Shown here: piece after piece, positions 24,033 through 31,068 of the stretch | How positions within the stretch are numbered: the stretch's first letter is position 1 | How the letters are laid out: each line of letters begins with the position of its first letter | NCBI GenBank assembly: GCA_964446655.1 | Contig: CAYUPL010000043.1 | Span: 1 to 31,068 of the forward strand | DNA length: 31,068 bases | DNA from: Desulfopila_A sp964446655 | Lineage (GTDB): Bacteria > Desulfobacterota > Desulfobulbia > Desulfobulbales > Desulfocapsaceae | Direction of reading: 5' to 3' | Translations under genes and position numbers: made by a program | Notes under the pieces: generated by a model | Databases searched by the model: none | Told to the model about the DNA's origin: nothing | What the model saw: only the letters and a program-made list of their open reading frames with translations

Positions 24033-25136
24033 ATGATACGACCACGCTTTGATCGTTTGGATCAACCACTGCATGCTTCCAAATTCGAAGGAATCGCTCT
24101 CAATGCCGGGACGAGCCTCTCCTACTTTACCGGGTTGGATTTTCACCTGATGGAGCGACCGGTGGTCCTTGTTTACGTTCCGGCAAACAAGCCGGTCCTT
24201 ATTCTACCAACTCTGGAGGCGGCCAAGGTGACCGGTATCGAGGATATGCAATGCTTTTTCTATGGAGAAGATCCCGGTCTGTGGCAGAAGGTCTTCGCCG
24301 AGGCCATTGACTGCAGTGGGGCGGCAGGTGCAACCCTGGCCGTAGAGCCTTTGCAGTTGCGCCTTCTTGAATATAGACTATTGCAGGACAGTGGGGCAGG
24401 CCTGACCTGCCGCGATGGTTCTGCCTTGGTCGCTTCCTTGCGGAGCCGAAAAGATCGTGCTGAGATCACCTTGCTGCAGAAAGCAGTTGATATTGCTCAG
24501 GATGCCCTCAAGTCAACCCTTCCTCTGATCAAAATCGGTATGACGGAAAAAGAACTGGCTGGTGAGCTGGTCATGCAGCTCTTTCGGCATGGTTCCGATG
24601 CCGCTTTACCTTTTTCCCCTATTGTAGCAAGCGGTCCCAATGGAGCCAATCCCCATTCGCACCCATCCAACCGCGAGCTGACGGAGGGAGACTTGCTGAT
24701 AATTGACTGGGGAGCTGCCCATAACGGCTATGTCTCTGATCTGACAAGGACCTTTGCCGTTGGTCAAATTGACAAACAAAGTGCCGCTCTGCACGAGATT
24801 GTCCAGCAGGCCAACAGTGCCGGGCGAAATGCAGGTGGCGCGGGTGTGCCTTGTCATGTTGTTGACCAAGCTGCCCGGCAAGTGATTGAGCAGGCGGGCT
24901 ATGGACGGTTTTTTACCCACAGAACCGGCCATGGTATCGGCAGACAGTGTCATGAAGAACCCTATCTGCGGGAGGGCAACGACGAACTTCTCCGGGAGGG
25001 CATGACCTATACCGTTGAACCGGGAATCTATCTTCCCGGAAAAAACGGTGTTCGCATTGAAGATGATGTTGTAGTGACGCCACAGGGCGTGGTCTCTCTC
25101 AGTACTCTGCCGCGCAGAATTATTCAGGTGGGATAA
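24033..25136 (+). CDS. M24B metallopeptidase (Xaa-Pro aminopeptidase/dipeptidase family)
   Basis: Cleaves peptides with proline in second position using two metal ions. The 367-residue enzyme has a creatinase-like N-terminal domain (about 1-140) and the pita-bread catalytic domain with all five ligands: Asp225 (IIDWGA), Asp236 (VSDLTRTF), His300 (TGHGIG), Glu329 (VEPGIYL) and Glu343 (RIEDDVV). GAGGAT 9 nt upstream supports the ATG. It could be PepP- or PepQ-like; sequence alone does not decide. A 27-nt gap separates it from the next gene. Confidence 0.93.
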   Translation: MIRPRFDRLDQPLHASKFEGIALNAGTSLSYFTGLDFHLMERPVVLVYVPANKPVLILPTLEAAKVTGIEDMQCFFYGEDPGLWQKVFAEAIDCSGAAGATLAVEPLQLRLLEYRLLQDSGAGLTCRDGSALVASLRSRKDRAEITLLQKAVDIAQDALKSTLPLIKIGMTEKELAGELVMQLFRHGSDAALPFSPIVASGPNGANPHSHPSNRELTEGDLLIIDWGAAHNGYVSDLTRTFAVGQIDKQSAALHEIVQQANSAGRNAGGAGVPCHVVDQAARQVIEQAGYGRFFTHRTGHGIGRQCHEEPYLREGNDELLREGMTYTVEPGIYLPGKNGVRIEDDVVVTPQGVVSLSTLPRRIIQVG

Positions 25137-25163
25137 TCCGACCGCTAATTATCAGGTAGATGA

Positions 25164-25553
25164 ATGGCTGCAAAGGTCCGGCGATCACGGGTAACCGCCG
25201 ATCTCAAAAAAAACAGGCTGGTCATTATTCTTGTCGGGACTATTCGTAAGGATGACCTGGAGAGCATCTATACCGATATTCGCTTCTGTGTGCGGGATCT
25301 GCAGTCGGGGTTTGATGTTATCACGGATATGCGAGAAGGCCGGATCGGTTATCTTTCAGGCGCGGCGACGTTTTTGAAGATTCAGGAATTTCTGCAATCC
25401 AGTAAGGTCGGCAGGATTGTTCGGATCACCGGACCTTCGAGAATAATCCTGCAACAGATTCAGCGAATTACCCAGGGCAAGAACGGCTATAAGCCGGTGT
25501 ATGTCTCTACCTTCGAGGAAGCGGAACACTATTTACAAGAAGATGACGGTTGA
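25164..25553 (+). CDS. small conserved-looking protein, possibly STAS/SpoIIAA-like
   Basis: A 129-residue soluble protein with alternating strands and helices: a basic start, LVIILVGTI, a helix, then FDVITDM and a GRIVRITGP strand. The pattern, and the DVITDM strand in particular, recall STAS or SpoIIAA-like folds, but I cannot name the family with confidence. No cysteine motif or membrane segment is present. Start ATG at 25164 has AGGT 6 nt upstream. It sits between the peptidase and the 2-oxoacid oxidoreductase and is followed by a hairpin. Confidence 0.7.
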   Translation: MAAKVRRSRVTADLKKNRLVIILVGTIRKDDLESIYTDIRFCVRDLQSGFDVITDMREGRIGYLSGAATFLKIQEFLQSSKVGRIVRITGPSRIILQQIQRITQGKNGYKPVYVSTFEEAEHYLQEDDG

Positions 25554-25560
25554 AACTCGT

Positions 25561-25605
25561 GCAGCGGCCTGAAAGCAGCGGCCGGCTGCATCGGGGCTGT
25601 TTTTT
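25561..25605 (+). terminator. possible intrinsic terminator before korA
   Basis: GCAGCGGCC (25561-25569) pairs with GGCCGGCTGC (25580-25589), one bulged G, with a 10-nt loop. A run of six T follows at 25600-25605, 10 nt after the stem. The distance is longer than usual, so efficiency is uncertain. Confidence 0.4.
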
Positions 25606-25659
25606 GCCGCGTACTTGAGTCGCCGTCGTAATAGAAAACAAGCAATACAGGCAAGGACT

Positions 25660-26565
25660 ATGGCCCTTACATTGATGGATGGAAATGAAGCAGTGGTTCA
25701 TGCCGCTCTTCGGGCAGGATGCACTTTTTTTGCCGGCTATCCCATAACCCCGGCGACTTCTATTCTGGCGAAAATGCTGGAGCTTCTGCCACCACAAGGA
25801 GGNNNNNNNNNNNNNNNNNNNNNNNNNNNNNNNNNNNNNNNNNNNNNNNNNNNNNNNNNNNNNNNNNNNNNNNNNNNNNNNNNNNNNNNNNNNNNNNNNN
25901 NNATTCAGGCTTTCAATCTGGCGGAGAGGTATCGTTGTCCTGTCTTTCTGGCGTCCAATAAAGAAATAGGGCTGACCAGGGAAAGCGTTGATCCGGAGGA
26001 GTTGGAAGTGCCCGCCATAGTGGAGCGGCAGGGTTTTACCGAGAAGGACCGGAGCTATCTGCCGTTTCGTGTTGCGGAAGGGGAAGACGTTCCTGGTTTT
26101 GTTGCCATAGGGGAGAGTATTCTGGTGCGGCAAACGTCGTCTACCCATGGACAAGACGGCTATATTTCTACGGATGCCGCCGAAATTGCAGCCCAGCGGC
26201 AGAGAATGAAAGATAAGCTGGAAGACAATGTCGGAAGTTTCTCCTATTGTGACTTTTATCCGGCACAGGGGGCGGAAACTCTCATTATTACCTATGGAGT
26301 GACCGCTCGAGCGGCCCGGCAGGCTGTTGCCGGGCAAAAAGGCGGAGCTGCACTGCTGGTGCTGAAGACGCTCTGGCCTGTACCGGAGGAGTTGATAATG
26401 GAGAAAGCGATGCCCTTTCAAGATATTGTCGTGCTGGAAATGAACCTTGGACAATATTTTTTGGAAATTGAGAGAGTTCTGCGGAAAAAAGTCCGCTTTC
26501 TGGGCAAGATGGACGGTACACTGATTACCCCTGCTCAGATACGGGAGGTTGTCGCCCATGTCTAG
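25660..26565 (+). CDS. korA: 2-oxoacid:ferredoxin oxidoreductase alpha subunit, interrupted by assembly gap
   Basis: Alpha subunit of a KorA/VorB-type enzyme that oxidises a 2-oxoacid to acyl-CoA and reduces ferredoxin. The N-terminus has the family motif GYPITPATSI; the rest (FNLAERYRCPVFLASNKEIG, then the transketolase C-terminal domain) follows after 100 N. Relatives have about 90-100 residues between these points, while the N run leaves room for only 33, so roughly 180-200 bp more are probably missing than the N run suggests. The frame happens to match on both sides. I chose the ATG at 25660 over a TTG at 25615. The gene ends inside the start of the next one (8-nt overlap). The substrate (2-oxoglutarate, branched-chain or other) is not determined. 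Confidence 0.88.
   Translation: MALTLMDGNEAVVHAALRAGCTFFAGYPITPATSILAKMLELLPPQGXXXXXXXXXXXXXXXXXXXXXXXXXXXXXXXXXXIQAFNLAERYRCPVFLASNKEIGLTRESVDPEELEVPAIVERQGFTEKDRSYLPFRVAEGEDVPGFVAIGESILVRQTSSTHGQDGYISTDAAEIAAQRQRMKDKLEDNVGSFSYCDFYPAQGAETLIITYGVTARAARQAVAGQKGGAALLVLKTLWPVPEELIMEKAMPFQDIVVLEMNLGQYFLEIERVLRKKVRFLGKMDGTLITPAQIREVVAHV
25803..25902. other. assembly gap (100 N)
   Basis: Exactly 100 undetermined bases inside korA. The round number is the usual placeholder for a gap of unknown length, and comparison with the family suggests the true distance is longer. Confidence 0.99.
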
Positions 26566-27844
26566 TTTACTCAATACTGCCCGCCCACCTGTCTTCTGTC
26601 CCGGCTGTTCCCATGAGAGAATTGTTCATGCCCTCGATGAGGCGTTGACGGAAATGGGTGTAGCAGGTGACCGGGTTGTGTTGGTCAGCGATATAGGCTG
26701 CTCCGGCCTTTTCGATGTCTTTTTTCATACGCATGCCTTTCACGGCCTGCACGGCAGGGCACTCACCTATGCCTTGGGTTTGAAAATGGCACGTCCCGAA
26801 CTGCACGTCATCGTCACCATGGGTGATGGCGGTATGGGTATCGGCGGGGCGCATATTCTCAGCAGTTGTCGCCGGAACGCCGATATCACTTTACTTGTCC
26901 TCAATAATTTCAACTTTGGCATGACGGGAGGGCAGTATTCCTCCACCACCCCGGCAGAGGCCACAACTGCTTCCGGTTTCCTCAATCAGCTGGAGCGGCC
27001 TCTGGATATCTGCAGAGTTGCCGATGCTGCCGGAGCTCCATTTGTCATGCGCTGTTCGGGCCTTGAAAAAGATCTGGTGGCCAATATGGTGCAGGCCATT
27101 ACGTACAGAGGTTTTTCTGTTATGGATATCTGGGGAATCTGCCCGGGGCGCTATACCAGAAAAAACCGGATAAACCGAACGGATATTCTGGAGAAAATTA
27201 AAACGTTACCCCTCTATTCCGGTATTGTGCCGGAGAATGAGCGGTCTGAGTATGTTGAGGCATACCGGATAATTGGAGAGAGTTTGCCACAGCCGGTACC
27301 GCCCATCAGCATGGAAAAGCAGCATGAGATTCCCCAGCGCCGGAAAAGTGAGATACTCATTCTGGGAAGTGCCGGGCAGCGGGTAGTGACTGCGGGTGAA
27401 ATACTTTGCCTGGCGGCACTTTCCGCCGGACTGCGGGCAACGCAAAAAAATGACTACGATATTACAGTACTTAAAGGGCCTTCAGTCAGTGAAATAATAC
27501 TGTGGCCGGACGAAGTCGGCTACACCGGTATAGAACAGCCCGATATCATCCTGGTCCTGTCCGAGGATGGTGTGAAACGACGCCGACGGGGTTTTTCTCA
27601 AATAGGCAAAGATGGTCTTGTCATCTATGCCGAGGGCGTGGCGATGCCCGCTTGCGAGGCGGAGATGCTCTCCATCGATTTTACCGCAAAGGGGCTGAAG
27701 CAGCAGAACTGGGCTCTGGCCGTGTTGGCTGTCCTGGCTCATCGAAACAGGGTAATTACTATGGAAATGCTTGATTCCGCCCTGAAGTCGAGGTTTGTCG
27801 GACCGCAACTGGAGGCGGCTCGCCAGACATTGCATAATGCCTAA
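26558..27844 (+). CDS. korB: 2-oxoacid:ferredoxin oxidoreductase beta-gamma fusion
   Basis: A 428-residue fusion. Residues 1-245 are the thiamine-diphosphate-binding beta subunit: CPGCSH near the N-terminus, the GDGGMGIGG cofactor loop, and NNFNFGMTGGQYSSTTP. Residues about 265-425 are a gamma-subunit domain, starting ILILGSAGQRVVTAGEIL. In many KOR and VOR enzymes beta and gamma are separate. No ferredoxin-like delta subunit is encoded here. The ATG at 26558 has GGGAGG 9 nt upstream and overlaps korA by 8 nt; the frame is open to a TTG at 26549. The fourth residue of the usual GDGD loop is Gly. Its stop codon overlaps that of the convergent dehydrogenase gene. Confidence 0.9.
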   Translation: MSSLLNTARPPVFCPGCSHERIVHALDEALTEMGVAGDRVVLVSDIGCSGLFDVFFHTHAFHGLHGRALTYALGLKMARPELHVIVTMGDGGMGIGGAHILSSCRRNADITLLVLNNFNFGMTGGQYSSTTPAEATTASGFLNQLERPLDICRVADAAGAPFVMRCSGLEKDLVANMVQAITYRGFSVMDIWGICPGRYTRKNRINRTDILEKIKTLPLYSGIVPENERSEYVEAYRIIGESLPQPVPPISMEKQHEIPQRRKSEILILGSAGQRVVTAGEILCLAALSAGLRATQKNDYDITVLKGPSVSEIILWPDEVGYTGIEQPDIILVLSEDGVKRRRRGFSQIGKDGLVIYAEGVAMPACEAEMLSIDFTAKGLKQQNWALAVLAVLAHRNRVITMEMLDSALKSRFVGPQLEAARQTLHNA

Positions 27845-30800
27845 GTAAAAACCTCATTCAGGGCCGCCCTGAAGTTTGTCTCAACTCTGCCGAGATAATT
27901 TTCCCAATCCAGTCCAAAGCGGTAGAAGGCCATGGATGCAATCTTTTTTGAAAGAATGGCATTGCGGTATGTCTGCAGTGGGGCGGAGTTAAGGATTGTA
28001 ACAATGGCCTCTTTTCCAAGTTTCGTTACAAGAGTGGGAGGAATGTAACTCTCCAGTACGGACCAGACCAGAGCGCTGTCGGCCAGGATTTCATCTAAAC
28101 GACTGTTCAAGATGTCCTGCAGGGCGAATATCTGCTCACTTGTCTTTTCGGAGAGGTCGAAAAGAGGGGTTCCGGGATCGAGATCATGCAGGCGAAGCAG
28201 GATATCCGTCTCCAGACAAGAATATTTGTCAACCAGAACAAGTATATCACGAATCAGGGCCCAACGGGTTGTGGTGTCGTTGAGCAGAGACTCTTCGTAA
28301 TCATCCTGGAGCAGAAATGCGGTCAGTACTTCCGCAATGGAACTGGAGAAGACCCCGCCTTTGTTGGCGGTGGAATCCTTGATCTGTTTAATCGGGGTAT
28401 GGTTGGCGATATAGCGTCTTGAGGCGTCGTCGAAGAAGACATTGGCACCTTCAACAATAAATCTGAGCTCCTGGAAGACCTCGAGGAAATCTTTAACATT
28501 GACACTGTTAACAGTATCCTTGAAGCCACCGCAGGGAATAAAGGCCTTGATGTCGGCCTGTTCAATAAAGCGGCGATTTTTTCTGCTGGAGAGGAAATTG
28601 CGATGAAACATGCTGCCGTCTTCGATGAAAGAACCGTCTGGAAGAGTGATATTCTTATCACTGAGACGTACCTTGAATCCGCGGGGACCCAGTTTGGCGT
28701 CGTCATAAGCCAGAGAATTGAGCCGTGGACTTGAATCGCGCTGAAAAGCAATTTTCATCAGCTCTTTTTTGTCCAGTCCATCCGGATCGAAAAGAACGGA
28801 GCCACCGTCAATGATCAGGCAGATCTTGCCTTTATAACACTGGATTTCATTGGAACCCAGATCGCCGTCAGGCCCACCGGTCATCATCAGGTTTAATTTC
28901 TCTTCCTTGGTCTTATGATGTTTTATAAGGGTTCTGAAGGAACTCATAATGCAAGTGGTGGTCATGCCGCTGGTCTGAATCTTTCCTCCTATTCCGGCAT
29001 AGATATCTTCGGTATTGCTGGAGAGTAACACCGATTCACCGTTGATTTGCAGATCGACTCCTTCTGCCGCACGGTCAAAAAGGCCGAAAACTTCACCGGA
29101 TTCGAGCAACCCGTAGGTGTCGTGTGGGATTCCGGTGCTTTTCCCCGTGGTTATGGTGCGCCAGTAGGTATAGCCTCGTTCACGGGCACGAATGGCGACT
29201 CTGTCCATCAACGGAGCAGTACCCTCGTCCGGTCCGAAAAAGATCATTTCCTGTTTGCCGTGATAATCTATTATAGACTCATCCAGCAGCATTAAGTCCA
29301 TGATTCCTTCGGTATAGTCATAAAGTGATTCCACCGCGTATCGGGCATAGAGCGGATAGGGCACGACCACACCTTTCGAACCGCTTTCGCAGATGTCCTT
29401 GTGTTTGAGACGCTGAGCCTTTGGCCCCAGAGCGTAATTGAGGAGAACGGCATTGTCGAGTTCGGCGTCATAATTTGACTTGGAGACGCGGATAAGACGT
29501 AGTCCACCGCGCGAAATGTCATCGGCACGCAAGTGGGTACCATTGGAGTAGTGTCCATTTACGTAAAAAACACCGTAGACAAACTGGTTGAAGACCAGCG
29601 GGTCGAGAATGTCGTTGTCGAAGCGAAAGGCGTAGGAGCGCTTTTCCGGTTTATAAAAATTGGTTTTCAGGGTGCAGCTGACGATTTTAAACATGAACTT
29701 GAAAATATCGTAACCCAGGCTGAAATCCATGAATCTGTTGGAGATGATTTTGTCAAAATCGAGCCATGCCGCTTGCAGTTCTTCGTCGGTCAGCCGTTTG
29801 GTAAGGCCGGGTTTGAAACGTTTTTCAAAAAGAGTATGGAGATATTGAATGAGGTCGATGTTTTTTCTGGCGGTATCTTCTATAAGAGCCGCACCGTAAA
29901 TGGCCTTGTTGGAACCCTGGATACGTTTGGCGAAGGCGTCTTTATGGTCTTTGCCGGTGAGGCTGTCGAGTATGTCCCGATCGGTAATGTTCTCGCTTTC
30001 CTTAAATATAAAGAGATGGGTGAAGTCTATGGCATTGCCGGCAAAGAGCATTTCTTGAAAGCTCAACCTTCCTTCCACATAAAATCTGTTGATAGAGTTT
30101 ATGGAAAAGGAAAGAAAGGCGATCAAATCCTGAGTAAGGACAGCTTCCTGTTTGCGGGAGAGTTCCCCTTGAACATAGAGTGTACAGACCGATGATGATA
30201 TGTCTCCTTTGGCGAGGTATGGCTCCCAGTAGGCACGCAGTAAAACAAGACCATGATCGGCGACAAGTGTCCGTAGAATGGGAAGTTGTGGTGCGGCAAA
30301 GTCGGAATTAAACATTAGTCTGGTCTCGCCGGTTTCCGGCAGATTATAAACCTGTATCAGAGGAATGACTGATTTTTCGTGGGCGGCGAGAAATTTTTCG
30401 TACCGTTTTCGCGTTGGAGCCGGGGTGACGGCATAATCTCCGGCAATGTCGAAAAGAAACCGGGACTGGACAAAATCTTCAACCGGAAAATCCTTGATGG
30501 TTTCCGGTCGTATGATATAGGTGTAATAGTTGCTGGTGGGGCTATAGTAGTACTCCCGTCTGTGCCCGGAAATCTGGTCTTCAAGCATGGACTCCATGCT
30601 GTCTCGACTCTCTGCCGTGGCGATGCGAACCCGCTGCATGTTGTTGGCCTGTTCAAGGTCAAAGTCGACATGAGCCACTCTGCCATACAGGACTACCTTG
30701 CCATCAACAAGTTTGATACTTGTAGCGATGGAGCGGAGGAGGTGTCCCAGGGATTCTTTTCTGATATTTTCAAAAAAATAATTGGGCAGGCCAAGGTCCT

Positions 30801-30966
30801 GCAGAAGAATACCTGCCGCAAGATTGATACAGCCTGCCGTTATCAACCCCTCTGCGGAGAGGTCGATAACAGCTTCATACAGCACCTTGGGGTCAAGGCC
30901 GACACTTTGTGCCTTCTCGATGATGTAACTACCTGTAGATGGGGAAGAACCTATTTGGATTTCCAT
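27841..30966 (-). CDS. large NAD-specific glutamate dehydrogenase (L_115-like)
   Basis: Oxidatively deaminates glutamate to 2-oxoglutarate with NAD+. The 1041-residue length fits the 115-kDa class rather than the 50-kDa hexameric or 180-kDa enzymes. A long N-terminal region (about 1-450) is followed by the catalytic core: HLRADDISRGGLRLIRV, the Rossmann segment MTGGPDGDLGSNE (about 694-706), FIPCGGFKDTVNS, and VEGANVFF with STANKGGVFSSS near the end. AAGG 7 nt before the ATG supports the start. Beside a 2-oxoacid:ferredoxin oxidoreductase, its product 2-oxoglutarate would be a natural substrate, but they are convergent, not cotranscribed, and overlap by 4 nt at their stops. Confidence 0.93.
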   Translation of the reverse strand: MEIQIGSSPSTGSYIIEKAQSVGLDPKVLYEAVIDLSAEGLITAGCINLAAGILLQDLGLPNYFFENIRKESLGHLLRSIATSIKLVDGKVVLYGRVAHVDFDLEQANNMQRVRIATAESRDSMESMLEDQISGHRREYYYSPTSNYYTYIIRPETIKDFPVEDFVQSRFLFDIAGDYAVTPAPTRKRYEKFLAAHEKSVIPLIQVYNLPETGETRLMFNSDFAAPQLPILRTLVADHGLVLLRAYWEPYLAKGDISSSVCTLYVQGELSRKQEAVLTQDLIAFLSFSINSINRFYVEGRLSFQEMLFAGNAIDFTHLFIFKESENITDRDILDSLTGKDHKDAFAKRIQGSNKAIYGAALIEDTARKNIDLIQYLHTLFEKRFKPGLTKRLTDEELQAAWLDFDKIISNRFMDFSLGYDIFKFMFKIVSCTLKTNFYKPEKRSYAFRFDNDILDPLVFNQFVYGVFYVNGHYSNGTHLRADDISRGGLRLIRVSKSNYDAELDNAVLLNYALGPKAQRLKHKDICESGSKGVVVPYPLYARYAVESLYDYTEGIMDLMLLDESIIDYHGKQEMIFFGPDEGTAPLMDRVAIRARERGYTYWRTITTGKSTGIPHDTYGLLESGEVFGLFDRAAEGVDLQINGESVLLSSNTEDIYAGIGGKIQTSGMTTTCIMSSFRTLIKHHKTKEEKLNLMMTGGPDGDLGSNEIQCYKGKICLIIDGGSVLFDPDGLDKKELMKIAFQRDSSPRLNSLAYDDAKLGPRGFKVRLSDKNITLPDGSFIEDGSMFHRNFLSSRKNRRFIEQADIKAFIPCGGFKDTVNSVNVKDFLEVFQELRFIVEGANVFFDDASRRYIANHTPIKQIKDSTANKGGVFSSSIAEVLTAFLLQDDYEESLLNDTTTRWALIRDILVLVDKYSCLETDILLRLHDLDPGTPLFDLSEKTSEQIFALQDILNSRLDEILADSALVWSVLESYIPPTLVTKLGKEAIVTILNSAPLQTYRNAILSKKIASMAFYRFGLDWENYLGRVETNFRAALNEVFT

Positions 30967-31022
30967 AATTTAACCTTGCGGCTCCTTAAAGAGAGATACT
31001 GTAATAATCAGGGTCGGCCTGG

Positions 31023-31068
31023 TCAGCGCATTGAGAAGTCCGCGCCCATATTGAGTCCGAGCTCAAAG
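31023..31068 (-). CDS. possible 3' end of an upstream gene
   Basis: Reading leftward from the window edge, one frame gives FELGLNMGADFSMR and a TGA at 31023-31025. It may be the tail of a gene that continues beyond the window, 56 bp before the glutamate dehydrogenase. Fourteen residues are too few to identify it. Confidence 0.25.
   Translation of the reverse strand, partial: FELGLNMGADFSMR

Noticed and set aside
1..31068. CRISPR arrays, insertion sequences, tRNA or rRNA genes
   Set aside because: No direct-repeat array, transposase or recognisable structural RNA gene was seen on either strand.

Overview
The window looks like a chromosomal stretch of a Gram-negative, anaerobic, hydrogen-using bacterium, most likely a sulfate- or sulfur-metabolising member of the Desulfobacterota (Desulfobulbales-like). 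This is inference from gene content: an Mvh-type hydrogenase beside HdrA- and HdrBC-like electron-transfer proteins, a ferredoxin-dependent 2-oxoacid oxidoreductase, a TRAP transporter and an outer-membrane barrel protein. There is no rRNA, tRNA, CRISPR array, insertion sequence or phage gene. A run of 100 N (25803-25902) shows a scaffolded draft assembly.

Layout. 110-2297 (minus): a 4-oxalocrotonate tautomerase-like gene overlapping ligA. 2500-3513 (plus): galE. 3724-12583 (plus): a hydrogenase/heterodisulfide-reductase-like cluster, in order maturation protease, HTH-HdrC-HdrB fusion, double-length HdrA with C-terminal ferredoxin, MvhD, MvhG, MvhA, a small CxxC protein, and a decayed hypE. 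12608-12937 (minus) and 13267-14232 (plus): a small membrane protein and an outer-membrane protein, each with its own candidate promoter. 14428-19357 (minus): TRAP transporter dctP-dctQ-dctM followed by a ClC channel with CBS and RCK_C domains. 19561-23863 (plus): moxR, DUF58 and transglutaminase genes joined by ATGA overlaps. 24033-27844 (plus): M24 peptidase, a small orphan, and a 2-oxoacid:ferredoxin oxidoreductase made of KorA (split by the gap) and a KorB-KorC fusion. 27841-30966 (minus): a large L_115-type NAD-glutamate dehydrogenase.

The main result is in the hydrogenase cluster. The large-subunit frame appears to stop at a TGA at 11668-11670, exactly where the first cysteine of the C-terminal nickel motif DPCxxCxxH belongs. 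Reading through gives DP-U-MSCATH plus a 26-residue tail, and a perfect 8-bp hairpin with a UGGAU loop (11685-11705) starts 14 nt after the TGA. This is therefore very probably a selenocysteine-containing [NiFeSe] Mvh/Vhu-type hydrogenase with its bacterial SECIS element, and standard gene calling would truncate it. The tail is what the protease encoded at the start of the cluster would remove. MvhADG would pass H2 electrons through MvhD to the flavin protein HdrA and on to the HdrBC-like protein, which oddly carries an N-terminal DNA-binding domain.

The hypE copy after the hydrogenase has lost its N-terminus, its middle and its catalytic C-terminal cysteine, so cyanation of the active site must depend on another hypE elsewhere. 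Two palindromes resembling Rex and CRP/FNR operators precede the cluster, suggesting redox control.
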